56,682 nt of DNA from Chitinophagales bacterium (GCA_013298955.1 JAAFJT010000023.1:1-56682), one strand, 5' to 3'. Counted from the first letter of the stretch, positions 46,070 through 54,744 are shown. Notes: generated from the sequence alone by a model not told the origin. Numbers and translations: made by a program.

Positions 46070-48523
46070 ATGCAAAATATTATTCACAATCCTATTCAAG
46101 ATAAAAAAAACGTACTCAAATGGTCTTTGGCGGATATTGAACTGAAGGAAGTCCAATCTTTTACGCTCGCAGCTGATAATTCAGCTGATTTTTATCACTT
46201 TTTGAACCGTTTTCTGTTCAAATCGGAAAAAATTAAGGCAACTTTGCAGCGCGTTCAAGAAGATTTTGGTGAATTTTCAACGACTTTCTTACATTCAATG
46301 GCGATTTTGAAAAAACATTTTGATAGTTGTAAAGCATCGGGTGAATTGCAAGTCGCTTATCAACAATGGAAAAAGTTTTTATCTATTGCTTACGGCTCGT
46401 TTGAAGGCTCTGAAAATACTTATTTGATTCATACGTATTTAAGCATTTTTTCTAAAATGTTGGCTTTCAATGTGTTAGAAGGCGGACAATGGATGCCACA
46501 ACTTCAAATTGAACAAGTCATTACTGGTCAATATTTTGTTTCTAAAAATATTCAAAATTTTGTAGAAGATGATTTTTTCAATTGGGTTGCCAAAACACAA
46601 CATTTGAATGCTTTAAACGATGTATTTCGCACTATTGCGCAACAATTGGCATTGTACGATTTCGACAATGTGCAGGAAGATATTTTAAAAGGCGTTTATC
46701 AAGAATTAATTGATTTGAAAACGCGACATTCGCTCGGCGAATATTATACGCCCGACTGGTTGTGTGAAAAAATCGTTCAAGATTGTGCTTTGAAAGCGGA
46801 TTCAACGGTGCTTGACCCGTCTTGTGGGTCGGGTTCGTTTTTGTTAGCGGCGGTTCGGGGTTTGAAAAAACGGTTTCCCGATTTGACCGCAGACGCGCTT
46901 TTGCAACAGGTTTGCGGCATTGATATTCATCCGCTAAGTGTTCAAATCGCTAAAACCAACTTATTGTTGGCAATTGGCAAGGATATTCAACACTTGAAAC
47001 GCCCTGTCACGATGCAAATTTTTTTAGCGAATACCTTGTATTTTTTTCATAAAAAATTTGATTTTGTTTTAGGCAATCCGCCTTGGTTGACTTATGCCGA
47101 TGTCAAAAATGTGGAATATCAATTGCGTTTGCGCGAAATCGCGGCGCAATATTGCGTGATGCCCAAAAAGATTGCAGATTTTCCGCATTTGGAAATTGCG
47201 GCGATTTTTTTAGCGTATTGCGCTTCTAATTTTTTGCGCAGTGGTGGGAAAATTGCTTTTGTGTTGCCGCGTGCGTTCATGTCGGCGGGGCATCACGAGC
47301 AAACGCGGAATGGACAAGCACAAGGTTTTCAATTATCGGAAATATGGGATTTGGCGGATGTAACCCCTCTTTTTCGCGTACCAAGTTGTGTATTAATGGG
47401 TTACGTATCTGGAAAATTTTCTAATAAAATTCCAAGTACGGGTATTCAAGGTTGTACCGTGTCGGGCAAATTAAAAAAACAAAATACGTCCTTAACCGTT
47501 GCCGAACCGTTATTACAATTTGAACCAACGGAATGGTTTTTCACGGAATTGGGAAAACGGTCTGCTTTTTCAGCGCGGAAAAATCAAATCATTAAAAAAG
47601 AAAATGCGTATAAACTTGATTTTAAACAAGGTGCAACGATTGTGCCTCGAAATTTTTATTTTGTTGATATTACGCAAACATTTCAAGGCGCGATACACGA
47701 TAGAATTTTGACGGTCAAAACCGCCGCAGACGTATTGCCTGACGCAAAAGCCCCGTGGAAATCTATTTTGATGCCTTTAATGCCCATTTGTACCAACTTT
47801 TTGTTTTATACTGCGTTGGCGAAACATATTCTTCCATTTGGAATCTTGCCACCGCCGAAGGTTTTATTGCCGTTGAGAAAAGTTTCGGAAGTGAATCATT
47901 TGCAATTATTGACGCATCAACAATTATTGGAATTAGGCGAAATTGAAACATCAATTTGGTTTAAACAAGTTGAAAATCATTGGAATACACATAAAACAGA
48001 AAATAATGCAACAATGGATTCCGTTTCTTATTTGAATTGGCAACAAAAATTGACTGACCAAAATTTGAATAAACGATATTTGGTTTTGTACACGGCGAGC
48101 GCGAAAGATGCAAATGCTGTAACGGTGGATAGGCAAGATTATGATTTAGATTTTATTGTGGAAAGTAAAACGTATGTGTTTTTTACACATAACTTAGAGG
48201 AAGCACATTATTTAACCTGCTTTTTAAACGCAAAAACACCAAATGAACGCATTAAAGATTTTCAATCCACAGGTTTATTTGGAGCGCGGGATGTTCACAA
48301 GACCATTTTAGAAATCCCTTTTCCAAAATACGACTCAAAAAAAGATTTACATCAACAATTAGCTACATTAGGGGCGGCGTGTCATGCGATAATGAAAAAT
48401 TTTATGCAAGAAAAAGTAGATTTGACCAATTATAAGGTGGGTCGAGTTCGGATGCAAGTTGCCATTTATTTGGAAATGCAATTGAAAGCAATAGATGAGA
48501 TTGTGCAACAATTAATTGTCTAA
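46070..48523 (+). CDS. N6-adenine DNA methylase (Eco57I/type IIG-like, no visible nuclease)
   Basis: 817 residues from the ATG at 46070 (a GTG at 46049 is possible). Order: helical N-terminal part (1-200), RHSLGEYYTPDWLCEKIV (about 219-236), SAM-binding motif I VLDPSCGSGSFLLA (247-260), motif IV NPPW (336-339), then a long C-terminal region for target recognition. The layout is that of type IIG or solitary adenine methylases. The N terminus shows no obvious PD-(D/E)xK motif and no endonuclease gene is adjacent, so it may act alone or within a phage-defence system. It follows the tRNA-Arg pair, a common site for accessory genes, and precedes an ATPase-RloB pair. Confidence 0.85.
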   Translation: MQNIIHNPIQDKKNVLKWSLADIELKEVQSFTLAADNSADFYHFLNRFLFKSEKIKATLQRVQEDFGEFSTTFLHSMAILKKHFDSCKASGELQVAYQQWKKFLSIAYGSFEGSENTYLIHTYLSIFSKMLAFNVLEGGQWMPQLQIEQVITGQYFVSKNIQNFVEDDFFNWVAKTQHLNALNDVFRTIAQQLALYDFDNVQEDILKGVYQELIDLKTRHSLGEYYTPDWLCEKIVQDCALKADSTVLDPSCGSGSFLLAAVRGLKKRFPDLTADALLQQVCGIDIHPLSVQIAKTNLLLAIGKDIQHLKRPVTMQIFLANTLYFFHKKFDFVLGNPPWLTYADVKNVEYQLRLREIAAQYCVMPKKIADFPHLEIAAIFLAYCASNFLRSGGKIAFVLPRAFMSAGHHEQTRNGQAQGFQLSEIWDLADVTPLFRVPSCVLMGYVSGKFSNKIPSTGIQGCTVSGKLKKQNTSLTVAEPLLQFEPTEWFFTELGKRSAFSARKNQIIKKENAYKLDFKQGATIVPRNFYFVDITQTFQGAIHDRILTVKTAADVLPDAKAPWKSILMPLMPICTNFLFYTALAKHILPFGILPPPKVLLPLRKVSEVNHLQLLTHQQLLELGEIETSIWFKQVENHWNTHKTENNATMDSVSYLNWQQKLTDQNLNKRYLVLYTASAKDANAVTVDRQDYDLDFIVESKTYVFFTHNLEEAHYLTCFLNAKTPNERIKDFQSTGLFGARDVHKTILEIPFPKYDSKKDLHQQLATLGAACHAIMKNFMQEKVDLTNYKVGRVRMQVAIYLEMQLKAIDEIVQQLIV

Positions 48524-48569
48524 ACATGGATTTATTGGGTTGTAATAAAATCCAACAAATCCATGTTTA
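48521..48569. repeat. Inverted repeat at the end of the methylase gene
   Basis: Arms TAAACATGGATTT and AAATCCATGTTTA (outer), with a looser interior around GGGTTGTAATAAAATCC. It includes the methylase stop codon. Its words do not match families A, B or C. Confidence 0.75.
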
Positions 48570-48631
48570 GACAAAATAGTTCAAAAATAAAATTTCAAAT
48601 TATTAAAACCTGTTTTATTGCAAAAAAAGAT

Positions 48632-48639
48632 TATTTTTG
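48632..48639 (+). promoter_or_regulatory. -7 element TATTTTTG of the ATPase-RloB operon
   Basis: TATTTTTG, 32 nt before the ATG at 48672. Since it lies after the beginning of the longest frame, it supports the internal start. Confidence 0.45.
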
Positions 48640-48671
48640 TAGAAAAATATCAAAAAGTAAAAATATTTGCA

Positions 48672-49919
48672 ATGATTATTGATTTCTCAGTAAGTAATTT
48701 TCGTTCGTTTAAAACAACAATGGCTTTTTCATTTCGAGCAGATGCCTCTAAAAGCCATTCAGAAAATGTGTTTGAAGCGACTCTAAGCAACGGCGAAAAA
48801 CTCCGATTACTTAAAACGGCTGTTATTTATGGTGCGAATGCTTCGGGTAAATCGAATGTTGTTAACGCCTTTCGGTCGTTTCGGGATTTTATTGAAAAAT
48901 CGCCTGAATTGAAATATGGTGACGCGATTCCATGGTATGAACCCTTCTTATTGGATTATGCCAATTTACAGAGTCCGTGTTGCTTTAAAATTAGTTTTCT
49001 TTTGCAAAATGCGCTTCAATATGATTATGAAATTCAATTTAATCAACACGCAATTCTACGAGAACGATTGGATTTCTATCCACAAGGAAATAAAAATTTG
49101 TTATTTGAACGGCAAAAAAATGATATAAAATTTGGTAGAAAATTCAAAAATCAAAATTTTAATAAAAAAGTTGTACAAAATCGTTTGTTCCTGTCAGATT
49201 ATGGCAATCAAGGACACGAGCAATTAAGTGAAATTTATCTTTATTTTCGGCATTTTTTGGAAGCAGGCACGACCTTAAATGGCGGATTATTGCGCGAATG
49301 GGAGACAATTGTATTAAAAAAAGCATTTGAAAACAAAGCATTTGAACAAAAAATCACGCATTTACTGCAAGTTTCGGATATTAAAATTGAACGTATTGAA
49401 ATTCTTCCAGAAAATTTGTTTCAAAATCACGCGCTTTACCAAAAAGTTTATTATAATTTATTCGAAAATGGACAAAAAATTGCCCAAACCGACCAAATTA
49501 GTTGGCAAAATCAATCTCAAGGAACAAAATTACTGTTTGCGATTGGCGGCAAAATGTTAATGATGTTGACGGGCGGCGGTACGTTAGTGATAGACGAATT
49601 AGATAGTAGTTTGCATACGGATTTGTGCGCTTTTTTGTTGGATTTGTTTCAGCGTTCCGAAAGCAATCCAGCAAACGCACAATTGATTTTTACAACGCAT
49701 GATGTACCACTTTTAGGGAATGACCGTTTTCGGAAAGATCAGATTTGGTTTACAGAAAAAGATGCGTTTGGAGCAACTTCATTGTTCTCGGCGCAAGATT
49801 TTGACGATGTGCGAGATGGCATCCCATTCGATAAATGGTATTTAAATGGCAAATTTGGAGGGAAACCGAAAATTAAATCACATCAATTTATCTATGGCTA
49901 CACTCAGAAAACGGCGTAA
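48672..49919 (+). CDS. AAA15-family ATPase, AbiLi-like
   Basis: 415 residues from MIIDFSVSNFRSFK, the usual opening of AAA15/ABC-like defence ATPases. Walker A GANASGKS (54-61); Walker B LVIDELDSSLH and the switch TTHD in the C-terminal half; the middle part is the divergent coiled region typical of the class. Such ATPases are one half of two-gene abortive-infection modules; the other half is the RloB-type gene, whose ATG lies inside this gene (26-nt overlap), so translation is coupled. The family resembles the AbiL pair (AbiLi plus AbiLii); that identity is inferred from domain pairing. Confidence 0.85.
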   Translation: MIIDFSVSNFRSFKTTMAFSFRADASKSHSENVFEATLSNGEKLRLLKTAVIYGANASGKSNVVNAFRSFRDFIEKSPELKYGDAIPWYEPFLLDYANLQSPCCFKISFLLQNALQYDYEIQFNQHAILRERLDFYPQGNKNLLFERQKNDIKFGRKFKNQNFNKKVVQNRLFLSDYGNQGHEQLSEIYLYFRHFLEAGTTLNGGLLREWETIVLKKAFENKAFEQKITHLLQVSDIKIERIEILPENLFQNHALYQKVYYNLFENGQKIAQTDQISWQNQSQGTKLLFAIGGKMLMMLTGGGTLVIDELDSSLHTDLCAFLLDLFQRSESNPANAQLIFTTHDVPLLGNDRFRKDQIWFTEKDAFGATSLFSAQDFDDVRDGIPFDKWYLNGKFGGKPKIKSHQFIYGYTQKTA

Positions 49920-50637
49920 AACCAAAACCGTTATTTATATCGCCTGCGAAGGTACGAAAACAGAATATCATTATTTTGAAGCCTTGAAAGAAGTTATGAA
50001 TGATGATGCACTCGAATTGCGAATTTATCCCGATGAATCGGATCAATTAGACTTAGTACAACCTCATTTCATTGCCAAAAAGCATAAAAAAGGTACCAAA
50101 ATCGTTGAAAAATCAGTTCAAGGCATCAAAACAGACCCGAAAAGTCTTTGTGAACATGTCATAACAAAGTGTAAACGGGAAGAAGGGATTGATGAAGCAT
50201 GGATTGTGATTGATAAAGATGGACATTCTAATTTGCCACAGGTCTTTGAAAACGCCCAACAAGCAAATATCCGAATTGCTTTTTCAAGCATTTCGTTTGA
50301 ACATTGGTTGCTGCTACATTTTGAATTAAATGTTACGCCTTTTGCGAAATCGGATTGCAAAGATAAAGATGGGCGTTACCTCAAATGCGGTCAATCCTTA
50401 CACGAAAACGATTGTAAAGGACTGCGTTGTGTGGCAAGTCATATTCGGATGAAAAAATATATCGCCGATTATGATAAAAAAGCGACAAACTTGTTTGAGC
50501 AAACGCATGAACATTTATCAGTTGCATTTAAAAATGCAGTGCATTTGAGAAAATTATTTGAAAATGAACAAGTTACGTATAATAAAAATCCTTATACAGA
50601 TGTAGATATTTTGGTAAAACGATTGCTTGATTTGTGA
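49894..50637 (+). CDS. RloB-family protein, AbiLii-like, with four-cysteine insert
   Basis: 247 residues from the ATG at 49894, chosen because the RloB core begins right there (RKRRKTKTVIYIACEGTKTE). The acidic motifs are Toprim-like: Glu19/Glu24 in CEGTKTE and Asp107-x-Asp109 in VIDKDGH, followed by SFEHWLLLHF characteristic of RloB. A segment at 155-179 carries four cysteines (C155, C165, C174, C179) and His170, which looks like a metal-binding insert. With the preceding ATPase it forms an AbiL-type defence module: the ATPase is expected to sense infection and the RloB protein to act as effector nuclease. Effector activity is inference. Confidence 0.8.
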   Translation: MATLRKRRKTKTVIYIACEGTKTEYHYFEALKEVMNDDALELRIYPDESDQLDLVQPHFIAKKHKKGTKIVEKSVQGIKTDPKSLCEHVITKCKREEGIDEAWIVIDKDGHSNLPQVFENAQQANIRIAFSSISFEHWLLLHFELNVTPFAKSDCKDKDGRYLKCGQSLHENDCKGLRCVASHIRMKKYIADYDKKATNLFEQTHEHLSVAFKNAVHLRKLFENEQVTYNKNPYTDVDILVKRLLDL

Positions 50638-50677
50638 AATAGCATTCTGAACAATAAACTATTTTAATCCATTTTTA

Positions 50678-50732
50678 AAACAAAAAAGCTAATGAAACAA
50701 AATTACATTTTGTTTCATTAGCTTTTTTGTTT
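50678..50732. terminator. Bidirectional terminator between RloB and moaA genes
   Basis: Perfect-arm hairpin AAACAAAAAAGCTAATGAAA / complement with a short loop, A-rich on the left and T-rich on the right, between convergent genes. Confidence 0.88.
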
Positions 50733-50741
50733 GATTCATTC

Positions 50742-51740
50742 TCAACCGCCAATAGTCGTCATACTTTCCGTTACAGGCAATCCGAAATTTCTACTTTTTT
50801 CCGCTTCATGACCGTCTTTTGCGCGATTGCCAATGGCATCCGTCAAAGCTGTCAAAACTTGTGCATCGGTCGCGCCTTCCCGCATTAAATTTTTGATATT
50901 AAAAACGCCTGTATCATATAAACAGGTCTTCAAAACACCTTGTGGCGTGATTCTCAACCGATTACAAGTGCCACAAAAAGTACGACTGTACGCTGCAATA
51001 ATACCAATTTTGCCTTTATAACCCGGAATTTTATAATGATAAGCCGTTGAATGTGGTGGATCTTGCAATTTTTCGAGGTTCGGATAATGTGATTTCAAAA
51101 AATCCAAAATCCGACGATAATGCCAATGCAAGGTTTCATAATGTGAACCATTGCCATTGAACGGCATTTCCTCAATAAAACGAACACTAATTGGGTCATT
51201 TTTCGTCAATTCGACCAAAGAAAGCATATCTGCTTCATTTTTGCCCTGCATCACGACCGAATTAATACTGGTTTTGATGTCATATTTTAATAAACCTTCT
51301 AACGTTTTCATCACATTATCGAATTCATCGCGGCGCGTGATTTCAAAAAAACGCTTTTTATCCAAACTATCCAAACTCAAATTCACGGATTGAATGCCCA
51401 ATGATTTCAATTCTGGAATATGTTGATGCGTCAAAGTACCATTTGTTGTAATATGAATTTGAAGATTATATTCCGCAATTTTGCGCAAAAACTGCATCAT
51501 ATCACGCCGCACAAACGGTTCTCCGCCCGTAATACGCACTTTTTCAATCCCTGCATTCGACAAAATGTACATTAAACGATCCATTTCCTCGAAACTCATC
51601 AATTCTTGACGCGCCACATATTTAATGCCTTCTTCGGGCATACAGTAAAAACAGCGCAAATTGCAACGGTCTGTCACCGCCAAACGGACATAATTCATAA
51701 TTCGTCCGTGATTATCATATAAAACAGGTTTTTTATTCAT
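50742..51740 (-). CDS. moaA: GTP 3',8-cyclase (molybdenum cofactor biosynthesis)
   Basis: 332-residue radical SAM enzyme starting molybdopterin synthesis from GTP. The N-terminal 4Fe-4S motif is CNLRCFYC, followed by VRITGGEPFVRRDM. The C-terminal second cluster uses the CGTCNRLR and CLYDTG cysteines, and the chain ends TTIGG, the double-glycine tail that is essential in MoaA. Full length. No other moa or moe genes are in the window, so it stands apart from its pathway. Confidence 0.96.
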   Translation of the reverse strand: MNKKPVLYDNHGRIMNYVRLAVTDRCNLRCFYCMPEEGIKYVARQELMSFEEMDRLMYILSNAGIEKVRITGGEPFVRRDMMQFLRKIAEYNLQIHITTNGTLTHQHIPELKSLGIQSVNLSLDSLDKKRFFEITRRDEFDNVMKTLEGLLKYDIKTSINSVVMQGKNEADMLSLVELTKNDPISVRFIEEMPFNGNGSHYETLHWHYRRILDFLKSHYPNLEKLQDPPHSTAYHYKIPGYKGKIGIIAAYSRTFCGTCNRLRITPQGVLKTCLYDTGVFNIKNLMREGATDAQVLTALTDAIGNRAKDGHEAEKSRNFGLPVTESMTTIGG

Positions 51741-51818
51741 TTTTTAATTATTTGAAAACAATCTACGATTCGTTTCGGCAAAAATAGTCAAATATTAAGA
51801 ATCATGCTTGTTAAAAAT

Positions 51819-51853
51819 AAAAAAACGCCCGCATACCGAAGTACATGGGCGTT
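51819..51853 (-). terminator. Intrinsic terminator upstream of moaA
   Basis: On the minus strand GAACGCCC...GGGCG with a TTCG loop and seven T. It stops transcription arriving from the tRNA region before moaA. Confidence 0.6.
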
Positions 51854-51902
51854 CAACAACCTCCTGTTATATTAATATTTTTAAAATGTCTTTTTAAAAT
51901 AA

Positions 51903-51932
51903 AAATGCGCTCACACAACGGTCAACGCATTT
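51903..51932 (-). terminator. Hairpin ending the tRNA-region transcript
   Basis: Minus-strand AAATGCG / CGCATTT with a 16-base loop followed by T-rich sequence. It is the second terminator in a row on this strand, which suggests sizeable transcription from the tRNA region. Confidence 0.5.
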
Positions 51933-51935
51933 CCA

Positions 51936-52409
51936 ACCAATGAGAGATCATACAAACTAAAACTAACTATTTTAAGTGTTTGAAGGTTAAAAAACGTCCG
52001 CGTGCTTTTCGTACTTGCGTACAAGGACGGATTCAAATCGAAACTTGAAAACCGCCTTGTGTTAGGATGAGAAGGTCGTTCCATCCGGTCACGTTTGACC
52101 TTTCGCGCAGTTGCGAAAACGATAAGCATTCGACTTATGAATTGTTTTGTTGCTTTTTTAAGGCAGCGATGTTTGAATGATAAATTTCAAATGGTATTTA
52201 TAATACATTGTAAATCAAAGATTTCAATATAAAAAACTTGTTTTACCATTCAAACATCTTAACAATTTAATATCCGAATACTCAACTGCTTGTCATAATG
52301 AACAAATCATGAATGTTCTTTTACACTCCGCTTCGATATGAATCGTTTATTTCAACGAAAACACTCGAAGTATTCTTGTTCTGACGCTTGCACACACCTA
52401 TCGACATTG
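51936..52409. other. Non-coding stretch downstream of tRNA-Lys
   Basis: 474 nt without a supported gene. A 72-codon minus frame (51911-52129) runs into a terminator stem and has no family likeness. The stretch holds an inverted repeat with arms GATGTTTGAATG (52168-52179) and CATTCAAACATC (52247-52258). It may be the 3' part of a long tRNA-containing transcript. Confidence 0.4.
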
Positions 52410-52482
52410 TGAACAGGGGCGGAATCGAACCGCCAATCCCCTGATTAAAAGTCAGGTGCTTCACCAATTAAGCTACCTATTC
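52410..52482 (-). tRNA. tRNA-Lys (TTT)
   Basis: 73 nt on the minus strand: acceptor GAATAGG/CCTGTTC, D-stem GCTT/AAGC with TTGG loop, anticodon loop CTTTTAA (anticodon TTT), T-arm GGCGG-TTCGATT-CCGCC, discriminator A, no encoded CCA. Confidence 0.95.
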
Positions 52483-52496
52483 GCAAAAAATAAAAG

Positions 52497-52583
52497 CGGA
52501 AGTTAAAGGAATCGAACCTTTGCATCGAATAAACGATGACCAACGATTAGCAGTCGCGTACATTTCCACTCTGTCAAACTTCC
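52497..52583 (-). tRNA. tRNA-Ser (GCT)
   Basis: 87 nt on the minus strand with the long variable arm of class II tRNAs. Acceptor GGAAGTT/AACTTCC, anticodon loop CTGCTAA (anticodon GCT, reads AGC/AGT), T-loop TTCGATT, discriminator G as usual for serine. It lies 14 nt upstream of tRNA-Lys on the same strand and is co-transcribed with it. Confidence 0.95.
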
Positions 52584-53020
52584 AATTTAGTAAATAATTT
52601 TCATATTATTTCAAACTTTCTGAACTTTCTAAAAATTTTGAAATAAAAGTAGCAAACGATTAAAAGGACTTGGGTGTTTTCCAAAAAAAACGCCCTGCGT
52701 ATCAAACCTTGAAACAAAATTTAAAGAGCTGTGTGCAAATGTTTTAGGTCAAAACGAATGTTTAAGTCATTGATAAACAATGATTTGAACATTCGATTGG
52801 TAACAGAATCGCAGTATAACAAAGTGTCCAATCGCTGAATCGGGAGAAAGTCATTTAGAAAAATGACAAAATCAACTCAGTATTGCACTTGTTGTCTTGC
52901 GGCGGTCAGCCCATTTCGGAAGTACGGTAAAGTCTCAATATGAATGAAAGAAACTAAAAGATACCTATTGAATTGTTTTGCGAACCGCTTTATTCCTGCG
53001 GCTACAAAACCTTATCGGTA
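52584..53020. other. Non-coding stretch upstream of tRNA-Ser
   Basis: 437 nt without supported coding. It contains a hairpin of GGGTGTTTT / AAAACGCCC with an A-run between (52669-52696). Transcription from the promoter at 53302 would cross it towards the tRNAs. No known RNA family was recognised. Confidence 0.4.
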
Positions 53021-53218
53021 TTATTTAGCCGTGAGGAAGGATAAATCTGTATGAGGATAACCTTCAAACTGTGGATCTCGTTCATTTACAATACTGCAAC
53101 TCCGTTTATTGCCCCAATACGCACGCATGCCAGACTTCGCAACACTTGGTCTCGTGAACCCTTGTGCTGAAAGTATCGCAGCCGACGTAATGATTGACAA
53201 TTTTACTGAAGTTCTCAT
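53021..53218 (-). CDS. Possible small secreted protein
   Basis: 65 codons beginning MRTSVKLSIITSAAILSAQG, which has the charge and hydrophobic run of a short signal peptide, followed by a basic polar stretch with a single Cys and ending DLSFLTAK. It lies 80 nt downstream of a well-formed promoter and upstream of tRNA-Ser on the same strand. The tail has no recognisable family and composition does not clearly favour coding, so it could equally be part of a long tRNA precursor. Confidence 0.3.
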   Translation of the reverse strand: MRTSVKLSIITSAAILSAQGFTRPSVAKSGMRAYWGNKRSCSIVNERDPQFEGYPHTDLSFLTAK

Positions 53219-53301
53219 TATTAAATGATAATTGAAATCGTTTGAAAAATTTTGTTAAAACAGATTGTTTATGGGCATAAACATACCCATAATTGCGCTG
53301 C

Positions 53302-53333
53302 AAAGATACAGGTATTTTTAGGAGCATGTCAAT
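53302..53333 (-). promoter_or_regulatory. Promoter TTG-N21-TATCTTTG driving the tRNA region
   Basis: On the minus strand TTG (53331-53333) and TATCTTTG (53302-53309) with a 21-bp spacer. A hairpin ATGGGTATG...CATACCCAT-like (ATGGGTA/TGCCCAT) lies in the first 40 nt of the transcript. Confidence 0.55.
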
Positions 53334-53420
53334 AGGCACTCAAAAATAAATTCATTTTTTTTTCACAAACCTTATTGGTAGGAACAATACATTTGTTACA
53401 CACCTGTTCGTAAAAATATT

Positions 53421-53451
53421 TTTGGCAGTTTAAAAATTAAATCTACCTTTG
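53421..53451 (+). promoter_or_regulatory. Promoter TTTG-N19-TACCTTTG of cmk
   Basis: TTTG at 53421-53424 and TACCTTTG at 53444-53451 with a 19-bp spacer, about 22-31 nt before the cmk start, so the leader is short. Confidence 0.75.
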
Positions 53452-53473
53452 CAAACGAATTAAAAACTCGACC

Positions 53474-54157
53474 GTGAAACGAATGATTATTGCTATTGAT
53501 GGTTACTCGGCATGTGGCAAAAGTACATTAGCGAAAGCTTTGGGAAAAGTGCTGCATTTTGCATATATCGACACAGGCGCGATGTATAGGGCTGTCACCC
53601 TCTATTTTTTGAGGCATTCGGTGGATTTAAACGACGTAAAACAGGTGCAAAACGCGCTTGCGAACATCGAAATCCATTTTGAACGCCAAAAAACAGGCAA
53701 TCATGTCTTCCTCAATGGAGAAGATATTGAAACGGAAATCCGAAAAATGTATGTTTCGGAGTCTGTCAGTCAAGTGGCGGTACTTTCGGATGTGCGCCGT
53801 CAGATGGTTCGATTGCAACAGGCGATGGGACAAAGGCGGAGTTTGATTATGGACGGACGCGATATCGGAACCGTTGTTTTTCCAAAAGCCGATTTAAAGA
53901 TTTTTTTGACCGCAGACCCTACAATTCGTACAAAAAGACGGGTTGATGAGTTAAAATCAAAAGGTCAAATCATTGATTTTGAGGCAGTTAAGCAAAATTT
54001 ATTAGAACGAGATAGGATTGATTCGACGCGTTCGGATAGCCCTTTGCGACAAGCGGAAGATGCGATTTTGATTGATAACACGCAACTTACGCCCGATGAA
54101 CAATTACAAAAAGTATTGGAACTGGTAGCTGTTTTGGACAAACAGCTTGTTTTTTAA
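53474..54157 (+). CDS. cmk: Cytidylate kinase
   Basis: 227 residues (GTG start; an ATG three codons later is equally possible). Phosphorylates CMP/dCMP with ATP. P-loop GYSACGKST near residues 10-18, YIDTGAMYRAVT, the CMP-binding insert, MDGRDIGTVVFPKADLKIFLTA, the lid RDRIDSTRSDSPLRQA and IDNTQLTPDE. Full length. It has its own promoter and ends in a long palindrome. Confidence 0.97.
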   Translation: MKRMIIAIDGYSACGKSTLAKALGKVLHFAYIDTGAMYRAVTLYFLRHSVDLNDVKQVQNALANIEIHFERQKTGNHVFLNGEDIETEIRKMYVSESVSQVAVLSDVRRQMVRLQQAMGQRRSLIMDGRDIGTVVFPKADLKIFLTADPTIRTKRRVDELKSKGQIIDFEAVKQNLLERDRIDSTRSDSPLRQAEDAILIDNTQLTPDEQLQKVLELVAVLDKQLVF

Positions 54158-54168
54158 GGATAGGATAA

Positions 54169-54256
54169 GTCTGAATTAGGATTTTTAGGATTATTGAGAT
54201 TTGTTTGGATACAAATCCAAACAAATCTCAATAATCCTAAAAATCCTAATTCAGAC
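54169..54256. repeat. Family A' palindrome after cmk
   Basis: Arms GTCTGAATTAGGATTTTTAG (running on to GATTATTGAGATTTGTTTGG) and exact complement around ATACAAA. Outer word is shared with the copy at 28478. It separates convergent genes. Confidence 0.88.
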
Positions 54257-54270
54257 CATCATCACTCATA

Positions 54271-54744
54271 TTAATTGGTCAAATCATTGACGTTTATAGC
54301 TTCTTTTTTACTCAATTTGAGGGTTGCATTGCTGTAATAAGCGGTAATTTTGGCTAATTCGATTGCCATTTTATCCGCCGCTTCCTCGTTTTTAATAAAA
54401 ATAGCGATAAAATCAGTATCCGATTGGTACGATGTGCTGCGGATAGCGATTTGATTAAGTGGTCGTTCTGTGTAGAGATACACGCTACAAATGTCCTTGT
54501 CCAGGACTTTTACCTCAATAAACTTGACTTTTTCCAATGGAATCGTGACGGTAGCAATATGCGTCGCGCTGTATTTGCCTGTCGTCATGACTAAGGCATG
54601 TTCTTTGGCATCCACAAAGAACTGCTCTTTGTACGATGAGTTTTCTTTGAGCAGAAGATTGAGGTTCGTCAATTCATGGTCAAAGTTTTGGGCAACAAGT
54701 TGGCTACAAAGGAGTAAAACAGAAAGGGTCGAAAAAAATCGCAT
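54271..54744 (-). CDS. Hypothetical secreted protein
   Basis: 157 residues from the Met at 54744. Signal peptide FFSTLSVLLLCSQLVAQ followed by a mixed alpha/beta mature domain (QFFVDAKEHALVMTTGKYSA, VTIPLEKVKFIEVKVL, SVYLYTERPLNQIAIRS) and a charged helical end. No transmembrane helix after the signal, so periplasmic or secreted. No family was recognised. Transcribed alone from a good promoter. Confidence 0.75.
   Translation of the reverse strand: MRFFSTLSVLLLCSQLVAQNFDHELTNLNLLLKENSSYKEQFFVDAKEHALVMTTGKYSATHIATVTIPLEKVKFIEVKVLDKDICSVYLYTERPLNQIAIRSTSYQSDTDFIAIFIKNEEAADKMAIELAKITAYYSNATLKLSKKEAINVNDLTN

Noticed and set aside
45867-50740. Attachment-site duplication of the tRNA-Arg 3' end
   Set aside because: No copy of the CGATTCCCGACGCTGCT end was found near the far side of the defence block.
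50742-51740. moaA as a radical SAM modifier of the double-glycine peptide
   Set aside because: It has both MoaA cluster motifs and the GG tail, is 20 kb from the peptide, and lacks a SPASM-type layout.
51911-52129. 72-codon basic frame between moaA and tRNA-Lys
   Set aside because: It ends inside a terminator stem, has no recognisable family and no clear start signals.
52584-53020. RNase P RNA or SRP RNA in the tRNA-flanking region
   Set aside because: The conserved GAGGAAAGTCC-type and GGAAGCAGC-type words of those RNAs are absent on both strands.
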